A stretch of DNA of 64,000 nucleotides, taken from NCBI RefSeq assembly GCF_001513975.1, contig NZ_KQ947984.1, forward strand, positions 1,119,338 through 1,183,337, written 5' to 3'. Shown one piece after another: positions 18,115 to 26,440 of this stretch. Position 1 is the stretch's first letter. Each line of letters opens with the position of its first letter. Under the pieces are notes generated by a model, which was not told the DNA's origin, did not search any database, and saw nothing but the letters and a program-made list of their open reading frames with translations. The DNA is from Streptomyces curacoi. GTDB lineage: Bacteria > Actinomycetota > Actinomycetes > Streptomycetales > Streptomycetaceae. The position numbers and the translations under genes are program-made.

Positions 18115-21100
18115 TCAGAGCACGGTGAAGCTGTCCCTGACCTCACCGTAGGTCCTCAAGGCCTCCCTCTCGACGTCCGGCTGGTACCAGGTGTTGATCT
18201 GGTACGACTTGCCGTCCGCGGTGAAGCCCAGCAGCCGGGCGTGCCAGGGGAGGCCCTGGAGGGTGAAGGTGTACTCCCAGACGACCGCGGGGTGCCCGCG
18301 GAACGTCGTCCGCTCCAGGCGGATCTTGCGGTAGTCCTGGCCCTGGTGGGCGTTCTGCTCCGACTTCTCCCAGGAGTCCATCAGGTCGCCGCGGGCCAGG
18401 GCCGACTTGGCGGCCAGTTCCTGTCTGCCGTCCGGTGACGTGTAGTGCACCTCCGACCCGGTCTTGATGTCCCGCCGCCAGCCCTCGGGCGTCACCCACG
18501 CGAACCCGCCCGCCTCCCGGCGCGCCCCGGGCGGCAGGCTCTGCGGCCGCGATGTGCCCTCGACCGTGGGCGACGGGCTGCTGCCCGGGGAGGACGCGGC
18601 CGAGGAGGACGGCGACGCGGGGGAACCGGCCTGATCGTCGTCCCTGGGTGACCCGGAGTTGGTCGCCAGGACGACCGCCACGACAGCGCCCGCGGCGAGG
18701 ACTCCCACGGCGATCATCCCCGTACGGCGACGCTCGCGCCGGGGCCCGGCCGAGGCCACAGGGCCGGGAAACCCGCCCGGCGGCACGGCGGGATACGACC
18801 GGGCACCGCCGGACGCGCGCCCCTCCGCCGGGGCGGGCCGCCGCTCGGTCATCGCTTCGGCACGGGCCAGGGAGGCGCCGGCCCTGCGGGGTGCGGGGCC
18901 GATGGGAGAACGTTCGGTCGGGGTTGCGGAGCGCACCTCCGAGCGCGCTTCGGAGACGAGTTCTGTGGAGGCGTTGGGGGGCTTGGGGAGTTCTGGGGCG
19001 GGAGTGGGTGCGGGGGCGGCGGTGGCGGCTTGGGGTGGGGTGGCTTCGGACCGGGGTGCGGCAGGGGTCACCGAGGTCGGCGGCGCGGTCGTGCGAGTGC
19101 GGTCGGGGGCGGGAGTGGGCGTGGGGTGCCGCGGGGTGTCGGTGGGGGCGGGGCGGACGTCCGCGGTCGGGGGCTCCTCGCCGAGGGGCAAGAGCTGGGG
19201 CGGTATCGCGTCGCGTACGGCATCCGGCTGCCGGGGATGGGGCCGGGTGGGGACGCGGGAGGCCTCCAAGTAGGCCGGGGTGGGCGATTCCCTCGGGGAG
19301 TTCGGCCTCCCGGGGAGGTGAGGGGTCGCCGCATCCGGTGAGGGCTGGTTAGGGGTCGGGCGCGTCGGGGTGGCCGGCGCGGGGTGTCGGTTCGGGGCCG
19401 GGTGGGGCTCGGGGGGCGGGGTGGGGGCATGTGCCGGCGCGGGCTCGGACGTGGGGATGGGGGGCGGCGGCTTCAGCTCTGGGCCGGTGGGTTGCGCGGG
19501 GGGCTGTTCGGACGCGGGGCCGGGGGTGGTCTCCGGCTCGGGGAGGGGCACGGGTATGGGCACGGGGTGGTCGGGGCCGGGGGTGGTCTCCGGCTCGGGG
19601 AGGGGCACGGGTATGGGCACGGGGTGGTCGGGGTCGAGGTCGGTTGTGCCTTCGGGCGTAGGTGGACGTACGGCTTCCGGCCCACGGACGGCTCCGGGCT
19701 CAAGTCGCCCCACGGGCTGGGCTCCACGGATGGCATCGGCCTCAACACCACTAACGGGCTGGGGTCGACGGACGGCTCCGTCCTCAACGCCCCCCACGGG
19801 CGGGCCTCCACGGACGGCATCGGCCTCAAGACCCCCCACAGGCTGGGTCTCACTGCCAGCTCCGGCCTCAGCGCCACCCCCGGATTCAGGCTCACGTGCA
19901 GCTCCAGGCTCCGAGCCATGCCCGGCTTCGGGCCCTCGGCGACCCATCGCCCCAGTCCCCGGCACGCCCCCGCCCCACGACTCGGACGTGGGCCCGGACC
20001 CAAACTCGGACCCGGTCCCGACCTCAGACCCGGACGCGAGCCCGGCCCCAGCCCCGGACGCGGGCTCGACCCCAGCCCCGGACCCAGCCCCGGCCGGGGA
20101 CCCGGACCAGGCCCCGGACGCGGCCCGAGACCCAGCCCCGGACTCGGACTCGGCCCCAGCCGGGGGCCCAGACCCGATCTCAGACCCGGACGCGAGCCCG
20201 GCCCCAGGCCCAGACGCGGGCTCGACCCCAGACCCGGACCTAGGCCCCGGCCCAGTCCCAGTCGGGGTCCCACACCAGGCCCCAGGCCCGGACGCAGACC
20301 CAGACCCAGCCCCGGCCGGGGGCCCGGGCCAGGCCCCGGACTCGGCCCGAGACCCAGACCCAGACCCGGACTCGGACTCGGACTCGGCCCCAGCCGGGGG
20401 CCCAGACCCGACCTCAGACCCGGACGCGAGCCCGGCCCCAGGCCCGGACGCCGGCTCGACCCCAGACCCGGACCCAGGCCCAGTCCCAGCCCCAGCCGGG
20501 GTCCCACACCAGGCCCCAGGCCCGGACGCAGACCCGGACCCAGACCCCGGCCCAGACCCAGCCCCGGCCGGGGGCCCGGACCAGGCCCCGGACGCGGCCC
20601 GAGACCCAGCCCCGGACTCGGACCCAGCCCCGGACTCGGACCCAGCCTCGAACCCCGACCCGGACGCACCCCCGAACCAGGTCCCGGCCATCACCCCTCC
20701 CCCCACCCCACCCCCTCCCCCAACCACCGGCATCGTCGGTGTAGGTGTCGGAAACGCCACCGGCTGTAGGGCCGTTTCCAGGTCGTCCAGGGTCGGGCGG
20801 GTGGACGGGTCCTTTTCCAGGAGGGCGGCCAGGATCTCGCGCAACGGGCCTGCGGAGGGCGGGAGTTCGGGCTCCTCATAGAGGACCGCGTGCAGGGTGG
20901 CCAGCGTCGTGTCGCGGGAGAAGGGGGAGTGCCCGGCGAGGGCCGCGCTCAGGGTGGCGCCGAGGGACCAGATGTCGGACGGTGGGCCCTGGGGGCGGCC
21001 GGAGATGCGTTCGGGGGCCATGTAGTCGGGGGAGCCGACCAGCATGCCGACCATGGTGAGGGCCTTGGCGTCCTGGATCGCCGCGATGCCGAAGTCGGTC

Positions 21101-21555
21101 AGGACCACCCTGCCCCGCCCCCTCGTCACCACCGACTCCACCAGGACGTTGCCCGGTTTGATGTCCCGATGGAGCACTCCCCTGGCGTGCACCTGGCGCA
21201 GTGCCGCCACCAGGCCCATGCCGATGCGGGCCGTTTCGGCCGGGCGCAGGGGGCCTTCCTCCGCCATGATGCGTTCCAGGGAGCGGCCGGCCACCAACTC
21301 CATGACGATCCACAGGCGTTCGCCCTCGTCGACCACGTCATAGACGCGTACGACGTTGGGGTGGTCGATCCTCGCCGTCGCCCGCGCCTCACGCAGCGTG
21401 CGCTCCCGGCGTGTGCGTGTGTCCTCCGGGTCGAGGCCGTCGATGCGCATTTCCTTGACGGCGACCAGGCGATCGAGTATTTCGTCGACGGCTCGCCACA
21501 CCCGCCCCATTCCCCCCTGGCCAATACTCTCGACCAGTCGGTAGCGCCCTGTCAC
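18115..21555 (-). CDS. Giant Ser/Thr protein kinase with a long Gly/Ser/Ala/Pro low-complexity linker
   Basis: About 1146 residues from a GTG at 21553-21555, chosen because kinase homology begins at once (TGRYRLVESIGQGGMGRVW); an ATG frame start at 21663 would add 36 unconserved residues. The kinase domain (first ~265 residues) has the catalytic HRDIKPGNVL and DFGIA. A linker of roughly 700 residues follows: Gly/Ser/Ala/Glu hexad-like repeats, then Val/Gly/Pro units, two exact copies of a 19-residue Pro-rich unit, and a Pro/Thr-rich stretch. One membrane segment (MIAVGVLAAGAVVAVVLATN) precedes a 120-residue outer domain (GFAWVTPEGW...). Linkers of this size are unusual. The divergent neighbour is an LPXTG surface protein. 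Confidence 0.9.
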   Translation of the reverse strand: MTGRYRLVESIGQGGMGRVWRAVDEILDRLVAVKEMRIDGLDPEDTRTRRERTLREARATARIDHPNVVRVYDVVDEGERLWIVMELVAGRSLERIMAEEGPLRPAETARIGMGLVAALRQVHARGVLHRDIKPGNVLVESVVTRGRGRVVLTDFGIAAIQDAKALTMVGMLVGSPDYMAPERISGRPQGPPSDIWSLGATLSAALAGHSPFSRDTTLATLHAVLYEEPELPPSAGPLREILAALLEKDPSTRPTLDDLETALQPVAFPTPTPTMPVVGGGGGVGGGVMAGTWFGGASGSGFEAGSESGAGSESGAGSRAASGAWSGPPAGAGSGPGSGSGSASGPGAWCGTPAGAGTGPGSGSGVEPASGPGAGLASGSEVGSGPPAGAESESESGSGSGSRAESGAWPGPPAGAGSGSASGPGAWCGTPTGTGPGPRSGSGVEPASGPGAGLASGSEIGSGPPAGAESESGAGSRAASGAWSGSPAGAGSGAGVEPASGAGAGLASGSEVGTGSEFGSGPTSESWGGGVPGTGAMGRRGPEAGHGSEPGAAREPESGGGAEAGAGSETQPVGGLEADAVRGGPPVGGVEDGAVRRPQPVSGVEADAIRGAQPVGRLEPGAVRGPEAVRPPTPEGTTDLDPDHPVPIPVPLPEPETTPGPDHPVPIPVPLPEPETTPGPASEQPPAQPTGPELKPPPPIPTSEPAPAHAPTPPPEPHPAPNRHPAPATPTRPTPNQPSPDAATPHLPGRPNSPRESPTPAYLEASRVPTRPHPRQPDAVRDAIPPQLLPLGEEPPTADVRPAPTDTPRHPTPTPAPDRTRTTAPPTSVTPAAPRSEATPPQAATAAPAPTPAPELPKPPNASTELVSEARSEVRSATPTERSPIGPAPRRAGASLARAEAMTERRPAPAEGRASGGARSYPAVPPGGFPGPVASAGPRRERRRTGMIAVGVLAAGAVVAVVLATNSGSPRDDDQAGSPASPSSSAASSPGSSPSPTVEGTSRPQSLPPGARREAGGFAWVTPEGWRRDIKTGSEVHYTSPDGRQELAAKSALARGDLMDSWEKSEQNAHQGQDYRKIRLERTTFRGHPAVVWEYTFTLQGLPWHARLLGFTADGKSYQINTWYQPDVEREALRTYGEVRDSFTVL
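19515..19628. repeat. Two perfect tandem copies of a 57-bp unit inside the giant kinase gene
   Basis: Copy 1 is 19515-19571 and copy 2 is 19572-19628, without mismatch that I can see. It encodes a 19-residue unit rich in Pro, Val and Glu (PDHPVPIPVPLPEPE core) twice in frame. Confidence 0.9.
19980..20690. repeat. Low-complexity region coding the Gly/Ser/Ala linker of the giant kinase
   Basis: Dominated by GACCC/CCCGGACTCGGACCC-type runs with nested longer repeats, such as units ending in CCAGCCGGGGTCCCACACCAGGC at about 20260 and 20500. The repeats keep three frames open on the plus strand, giving Pro/Asp and Pro/Gly/Arg decoy proteins. Confidence 0.85.
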
Positions 21556-21750
21556 GAGTAGACCTGGAACCCCGCCGCTCCTCGTGTTTCCCGTATTTCC
21601 CGGCAATCCGCTGCACCCCCTCCACGACGCCTCTGACATCCCCGACCGAAACACAATGGTCACACTTCACGCGGTACCAGCATAGTGCGGAGAAATCTTG
21701 TGGTAGCTCTTCAAGTACTGCGAATTCAGACGCAGGCAAGGGGGACGAAC

Positions 21751-22476
21751 ATGAGTTCTCGTCGCACGACGACCATCGCGGGATCGCTGGTCGCGGCATC
21801 TTTCTCGGCAGTGCTGATCCTTTCCGCCACTGCCGGTGCGGATGACCAGGGACCGGGAAGCAGCAAGGGGGGAAAGGTCATCGACGAGGCGCCGGCAGGG
21901 GTGAAGCTCACCACTGCGCTGCCCGGAAAAATCTCGGTGGACAACAGTTCGCAAGAGGCCGACATCACCGCCACGGTGAAGAACGAAGGGACCAAGGACA
22001 GCGGAGAGATCAGGCTTTTGGTCGTCGGTTTCGACGGCCTCACGGTCAAGAATGTCGAGGGCTGTTCAGCGATCGAGAAAAACGGCCTTCCGGAGGGCTC
22101 GAACAGCGGTTTCAGTTGTTCCCTCGACAATCTCCCGGCCGGTGAGTCGAAGTCGTACGCCGTCGCCGCGACGTACGACCTGAGCAAGACGGGCAAGATC
22201 TGCCTTCCCGTCCAGAGCGGCGACGGCAAGAAGACGTACTGGCAGCAGGGCCCGGTGCCGTTCGGCACGACGAACCCGTCACCCGACGCCCCGGCCACCC
22301 CGCTGCTCCTCGGCACCGACAACAAGCCGGTCGCACCGGGCGCCGACAAGCTGCCCAAGACCGGCGTCGGCCGTGACGTCCTGCCGCTGGGCGCGGCCGG
22401 CGCGACGCTGATCGCGGCGGGCGCGGCCGGGCTGTGGTGGGCGCGGCAGCGGCGGCCGGAGCGCCAGGCGGACTGA
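21751..22476 (+). CDS. Secreted LPXTG cell-wall-anchored protein
   Basis: 241 residues from ATG 21751, with AAGGGGGA seven bases upstream. Residues 1-33 form a signal peptide (RRTTTIAGSLVAASFSAVLIL...TAGA). The mature part is a beta-rich domain with two cysteines near the middle (EGCSAIEKN, FSCSLDN) and one in KICLPV. A proline/threonine segment leads to the sorting signal: LPKTG at 201-205, a hydrophobic stretch of about 20 residues and the basic tail RQRRPERQ. The motif predicts sortase anchoring to the wall. Expected size and layout are those of small surface proteins. It is divergent from the giant kinase gene with about 195 bp between starts. Confidence 0.88.
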   Translation: MSSRRTTTIAGSLVAASFSAVLILSATAGADDQGPGSSKGGKVIDEAPAGVKLTTALPGKISVDNSSQEADITATVKNEGTKDSGEIRLLVVGFDGLTVKNVEGCSAIEKNGLPEGSNSGFSCSLDNLPAGESKSYAVAATYDLSKTGKICLPVQSGDGKKTYWQQGPVPFGTTNPSPDAPATPLLLGTDNKPVAPGADKLPKTGVGRDVLPLGAAGATLIAAGAAGLWWARQRRPERQAD

Positions 22477-22525
22477 GCGGAAGTCGGCGGCGGAAAGTCG
22501 AGCGACGAATCGGCCGGTGAATCGG

Positions 22526-22560
22526 CCGGATAACCTGACGGCACCTGTCAGGTTATCCGG
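22526..22560. promoter_or_regulatory. Perfect 14-bp inverted repeat just upstream of the flavoprotein gene
   Basis: CCGGATAACCTGAC and GTCAGGTTATCCGG with a seven-base spacer. The right arm ends 15 bases before the ATG at 22575. The shape is typical of TetR-family operators, but no such regulator is adjacent. It is also 50 bases past the stop of the LPXTG gene, so it may act as a terminator. Confidence 0.6.
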
Positions 22561-22574
22561 CCACTGTGCAGGCC

Positions 22575-23894
22575 ATGACCTCCACGCAGCAGCTGACAGA
22601 TCTGTCCCTCCTCCGCCCCGGCGACCCCGGCTACGACGACGAACTCGCCGGTTTCCAGACCGGGTTCGCCCAGCGGCCCGACATCGTCGTCCCGGCCGGT
22701 TCCGCCGCCGACGTGGCCGCCGCCGTGCGGTACGCGGCCGAGCGGGGGCTGCCGGTCGGCGTCCAGGCCACCGGGCACGGGCTGCCCGGGCCGGCCGAGG
22801 GCGGGATCCTCGTCACGACCCGGCGTATGGACCGGGTGACCGTCGATCCCGAGGCCCGCACCGCCCGCGTCCAGGCAGGTGTGCGCTGGGGTCAGGTCGT
22901 GGCGGCAGCGGAGCCGTACGGGCTCGCGCCGCTCAACGGTTCGGCCCCGTCCGTCGGAGCCGTGTCGTACACGCTGGGCGGCGGACTCGGCATCCTGGCG
23001 CGGCAGTTCGGGTACGCGGCCGACCACGTCCGCTCGCTCGACGTCGTCACCGCCGACGGCCGACCCCGCCATGTCACCCCTGAGTCCGACCTGTACTGGG
23101 GCCTCCTCGGCGGCGGCCACACCCTCGGCGTCGTCACCGAGCTGGAGATCGGCCTCGTACCGGTCAGGACCCTGTACGGCGGCTCCCTCGCCTTCGACGG
23201 ACGCGAGGTCGGCCCGGCGGCCGTACTGCGGGCGTACGAGGAGTGGACGCGGACCGTGCCCGACGGGCTGACCTCGTCCTTCGCCGCCGTACCGTACCCG
23301 GCCATCCCGGGGCTGCCGTCGCGGCTGCGCGGGCGGTACGTCATCTCGGTGCGGGTCGCGTACACCGGGGCCGACGGGGACCGGCTCGTCGCCCCGCTGC
23401 GGAGGATCGGGCCGGTGCTCGCCGACTCCCTGCGCGAGATGCCGTACGCCGAGAGCCACACCATCCACAGCGACCCGGACTTCCCGCACGCCTACTACGG
23501 GGACAGCGCGGTGCTGAGTGAGTTGGACACCGACAGGGTGGCCGGCCTGCTCGCCCGTACCGGGCCGGAGGCCGCGGCCATGTGTGTCGTGCAGATCAAT
23601 CATCTGGGCGGGGCGCTGGCCGAGCCCGCGCCGAACTCGGTGCCGTACCGCGAAGGGACGTTCCTGGTGCGGCTGTTGACCACGGCGGACCGGGAGCGGG
23701 CCCGGGAGATCCTGGACCCCGCCTTCGGCCTGCTCGCTCCCGTCACGCTCGGCCGGGCGCTCAACTTCGCCCTCGGGGCCGGGGACCGGGGCGCGGGTCT
23801 GTACGACGCCGGGACGCGAAAGAGGCTCGCCGGGCTGAAGTCGCAGTACGACCCGGCGAACCTCTTCCGCAGGAACTACGGCGTCAGCGGTTGA
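22575..23894 (+). CDS. FAD-binding oxidoreductase of the berberine-bridge-enzyme (BBE/PCMH) type
   Basis: About 439 residues from ATG 22575; ATG 22566 is an alternative. PCMH-type FAD domain: RPDIVVPAGSAADVAAAVRYA, then VQATGHG, whose His is the usual covalent FAD ligand. GSAPSVGAVSYTLGGGLG follows; the second FAD-linking Cys of bicovalent BBE enzymes is Ala here, so only one covalent bond is expected. The C-terminal BBE motif YDPANLFRRNYGV is present. No signal peptide, so it is cytoplasmic. Substrate unknown. Its 3' end overlaps that of bioY by 11 bp, tail to tail. Confidence 0.92.
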   Translation: MTSTQQLTDLSLLRPGDPGYDDELAGFQTGFAQRPDIVVPAGSAADVAAAVRYAAERGLPVGVQATGHGLPGPAEGGILVTTRRMDRVTVDPEARTARVQAGVRWGQVVAAAEPYGLAPLNGSAPSVGAVSYTLGGGLGILARQFGYAADHVRSLDVVTADGRPRHVTPESDLYWGLLGGGHTLGVVTELEIGLVPVRTLYGGSLAFDGREVGPAAVLRAYEEWTRTVPDGLTSSFAAVPYPAIPGLPSRLRGRYVISVRVAYTGADGDRLVAPLRRIGPVLADSLREMPYAESHTIHSDPDFPHAYYGDSAVLSELDTDRVAGLLARTGPEAAAMCVVQINHLGGALAEPAPNSVPYREGTFLVRLLTTADRERAREILDPAFGLLAPVTLGRALNFALGAGDRGAGLYDAGTRKRLAGLKSQYDPANLFRRNYGVSG

Positions 23895-24465
23895 TCAGCT
23901 TCCAGGCGGTGGGCAGCGCGCCCATCGCCAGGGCCGCCTTCAGGGCGTCGCCGATCAGGAACGGGGTGAGGCCGGCCGCGATCGCGGCGGACGCCGACAT
24001 GCCGGTGGCCAGGGCCAGGTACGGGACGCCGATCGCGTAGATGACCGCCTCGCCCAGCAGCATCGCGCCGGCCGTGCGCAGTGCGGTGCGGTCGGCGCCG
24101 CGGCGGGCCAGGGCGCCGACGACGGTGGCGGCGAGGATCATGCCGAGGACGTAGCCGAAGGACGGGGCGGCGGCGCCGGAGGTGCCCTCCGCGAACCACG
24201 GCACGCCCGCGATGCCCGCGAGCGCGTACAGCGCGAGGGAGAGGAAGCCGCGGCCGGCGCCGAGGGCCGTGCCGACCAGCAGCACCGCGAGGGTCTGGCC
24301 GGTCACCGGCACCGGGGAGCCCGGCACGGGCACGGAGATCTGGGCGGCGAGGCCGGTGAACGCGGCGCCGCCGGCGACGAGCGCGAGGTCGCGGACGCGG
24401 GAGGCCGGGAGCAGGTCGGCGAGGACCTGTCCGGTGCGAGCGGGGGCGGCGGCAGCGGTGCTCAT
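23884..24465 (-). CDS. bioY: Biotin transporter substrate-binding subunit BioY
   Basis: S component of an ECF-type biotin importer. 193 residues from the ATG at 24463-24465 with GGAG upstream; a frame start 84 bases earlier adds a non-conserved tail. About six membrane segments. Family signatures visible: ISVPVPGSPVPVTGQTLAVLL and a GxxGVPWFAEG loop. The C-terminus has TPFLIGDALKAALA. No BioM/BioN genes are adjacent, so it must use shared ECF modules or work alone. The stop overlaps the end of the flavoprotein gene. Confidence 0.93.
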   Translation of the reverse strand: MSTAAAAPARTGQVLADLLPASRVRDLALVAGGAAFTGLAAQISVPVPGSPVPVTGQTLAVLLVGTALGAGRGFLSLALYALAGIAGVPWFAEGTSGAAAPSFGYVLGMILAATVVGALARRGADRTALRTAGAMLLGEAVIYAIGVPYLALATGMSASAAIAAGLTPFLIGDALKAALAMGALPTAWKLINR

Positions 24466-24846
24466 GGGGACTCCGCGGGGTGAGGGCAGTACGGGACGCT
24501 GTGACGCTATCCCAGAGTGTTTCGCTCGCTCACCGTCAGTGGTCGACAAAGGCTCGTTCGCGGGCTTGGTGGGCTCCGGACAAAGGATGGGTGTTACACC
24601 TGGTACGAGGTGACGCCGGTCACGGAGGCAGGGACGTCGAGCTCACATCCGGGGCGCCGAGCCGACTGTAGGGATTCACCAATCGACTCCCGCAGGCCCC
24701 GCACCCGGTGCCGGTCGCCGGGTGACGGCTCCACCACTTACAGTGCGCCAGGTGTCCGCATAGTGGGCAACCTCTGCTTCTGAGCGGAGAGGCTGCCCAG
24801 ACTGTGGGCGTTTTTGCCCATCTCACGCATTGGACGAGCCGCGCCC
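24466..24846. other. Intergenic region between bioY and the second permease, with leader hairpins
   Basis: 381 bp without convincing coding. It holds the bioY promoter region and, close to the permease, two stem-loops (24765-24798 and 24805-24820). No known riboswitch recognised. Confidence 0.55.
24765..24820 (+). promoter_or_regulatory. Two adjacent stem-loops in the probable permease leader
   Basis: Stem 1: GGGCAACCTCT (24765-24775) with AGAGGCTGCCC (24788-24798), one mismatch, 12-base loop. Stem 2: TGGGC (24805-24809) with GCCCA (24816-24820), loop GTTTTT. They end 26 bp before the permease start. May be an attenuator or translation control; unproven. Confidence 0.4.
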
Positions 24847-26244
24847 ATGCCCAGCAGCACCACGGAGTCACAGACGCCGCCGAAGGCGGACGACGTCTCC
24901 CTGTCCCACAGTCTGAAGCAGCGCCACCTGTCGATGATCGCCCTCGGCGGTGTCATCGGCGCGGGCCTGTTCGTCGGGTCCGGCGCCGGTATCGCCGCCG
25001 CGGGCCCCTCGATCGTCGTCGCCTACATCCTCTCCGGCCTCCTTGTGATGCTGGTGATGCGGATGCTGGGCGAGATGTCGGCCGCGTATCCGTCTTCCGG
25101 CTCGTTCTCCGCGCACGCCGAGCGGGCGATCGGCCCATGGGCCGGCTTCACGGCGGGCTGGTCCTTCTGGGTGCTGCTGTGCACCGCCGTCGGCCTTGAG
25201 GGCATCGGTGCCGCGAAGATCGTCACCACCTGGCTGCCGCACACGCCGGAGTGGGCCTGGGTGGCCCTGTTCATGGTCGTGTTCTGCGGCGCGAACCTGG
25301 CCGCCGTGAAGAACTTCGGCGAGTTCGAGTTCTGGTTCGCGGCGCTGAAGGTCGGCGCGATCTCGCTGTTCCTGGTGCTGGGCGGCCTGGCGATCGCCGG
25401 CGTCCTGCCGGGCACGGACGCGCCGGGCACCGCGAACCTCACCGGTGCGGGCGGTTTCCTCCCGCACGGCAGCGAGGGCCTGATCATCGGCCTGCTCGCC
25501 TCGGTCTTCGCCTACGGCGGCATGGAGACGGTCACCATCGCGGCGGCCGAGTCGGAGAACCCGGTCAGCGGTGTGGCCAGCGCGGTCCGCACGGCCATGT
25601 GGCGCATCGCTCTCTTCTACATCGGCTCGATGGCGGTCGTCGTCACCCTCGTCCCCTGGGACTCCAAGGAGATCGTCGAGAAGGGCCCGTATGTCGCCAC
25701 CCTCGACCACCTGGGCATCCCCGGCGCCGGCCAGCTGATGAACGTGGTCGTGCTGGTGGCCCTGCTCTCCGCCATGAACGCCAACATCTACGGCTCCTCA
25801 CGCATCGCGTACTCGCTCGTCCAGCGCGGACAGGGCCCGAAGGCCCTCGGCCGGGTGTCGGGCGGCGTCCCGCGCATCGCCGTCCTGGCGTCCTCGGTGT
25901 TCGGCTTCGTGTGCGTGGTGCTCAGCTACTGGCGGCCGGACGACGTCTTCCCCTGGCTGCTGAACATGATCGGCGCGGTGATCCTGGTCGTCTGGATCTT
26001 CATCGCCGTCTCCCAGCTGCGACTGCGCAGGCGACTGGAGCGTGAGGCACCGGAGAAGCTGGTCGTGCGGATGTGGGCGTTCCCGGTGCTGACCTGGGTC
26101 GCGCTGGCGGGCATGGCGGCGATCTTCGTCCTGATGGCCCGGGAGCCGGACACGCGCGTGCAGCTGTACTCGACGGGCGGGATGACGCTGTTCCTGGCGG
26201 CGGTCGGGTACCTGTGGCAGAAGGCGCGCGCCAAGGGCCAGTGA
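24847..26244 (+). CDS. Amino-acid permease (APC/AAT family), second copy
   Basis: About 465 residues from ATG 24847; an ATG at 24814 overlaps a stem-loop and is less likely. Polytopic, about 12 segments, with LKQRHLSMIALGGVIGAGLF, MRMLGEMSAAYPSSGSFSAHA and the AESENPVSGVASAVRTAMWR segment. Clearly paralogous to the permease at 16598-18049. Likely a proton-driven amino-acid importer; the substrate is not assignable by eye. No strong Shine-Dalgarno (only GACGAG), which fits possible control by the leader hairpins. A strong terminator follows. Confidence 0.92.
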   Translation: MPSSTTESQTPPKADDVSLSHSLKQRHLSMIALGGVIGAGLFVGSGAGIAAAGPSIVVAYILSGLLVMLVMRMLGEMSAAYPSSGSFSAHAERAIGPWAGFTAGWSFWVLLCTAVGLEGIGAAKIVTTWLPHTPEWAWVALFMVVFCGANLAAVKNFGEFEFWFAALKVGAISLFLVLGGLAIAGVLPGTDAPGTANLTGAGGFLPHGSEGLIIGLLASVFAYGGMETVTIAAAESENPVSGVASAVRTAMWRIALFYIGSMAVVVTLVPWDSKEIVEKGPYVATLDHLGIPGAGQLMNVVVLVALLSAMNANIYGSSRIAYSLVQRGQGPKALGRVSGGVPRIAVLASSVFGFVCVVLSYWRPDDVFPWLLNMIGAVILVVWIFIAVSQLRLRRRLEREAPEKLVVRMWAFPVLTWVALAGMAAIFVLMAREPDTRVQLYSTGGMTLFLAAVGYLWQKARAKGQ

Positions 26245-26263
26245 CGCCCACCTGACGGAACCG

Positions 26264-26297
26264 AAGCCCCCCGTGTGATCCACACGGGGGGCTTTTT
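26264..26297 (+). terminator. Intrinsic terminator after the permease
   Basis: AAGCCCCCCGTGTG / CACACGGGGGGCTT around a three-base loop, followed by TTTTT. The best canonical terminator in the window. Confidence 0.95.
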
Positions 26298-26308
26298 GCT
26301 GTTAGCTT

Positions 26309-26337
26309 GTTATTGCGAACAGCTTGCAACAAGGCGT
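26309..26337. promoter_or_regulatory. Nur-box-like motif between convergent genes
   Basis: Contains TTGCGA-ACAGC-TTGCAA, one mismatch from the tTGCaa-N5-ttGCAA consensus known for the nickel regulator Nur of Streptomyces, and a flanking CTTGTT...AACAAG inverted repeat. There is no gene start nearby on either strand. Confidence 0.35.
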
Positions 26338-26387
26338 CCTGCCTCGTGATCGTCTTCTCACCCTTCACGAACGGCAGGCGGAAGGAA

Positions 26388-26424
26388 GGAAGCCCCCGCG
26401 AGGACAGGACTCGCGGGGGCTTCC
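26388..26424 (-). terminator. Terminator of the DUF574 methyltransferase gene
   Basis: GGAAGCCCCCGCGAG / CTCGCGGGGGCTTCC, perfect 15-bp stem with a seven-base loop, 17 bases beyond the stop of the minus-strand gene. Confidence 0.88.
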
Positions 26425-26440
26425 CGTTGCCGGGCGGGCG

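Noticed and set aside
19384..20769. Pro/Gly/Arg and Pro/Asp-rich plus-strand proteins opposite the giant kinase
   Set aside because: All three frames stay open because of the repeat sequence; the minus-strand kinase has flanking domains that prove its frame.
24765..24820. T-box or known amino-acid riboswitch
   Set aside because: No T-box bulge sequence or specifier loop and no match to a known aptamer by eye; only simple hairpins are supported.
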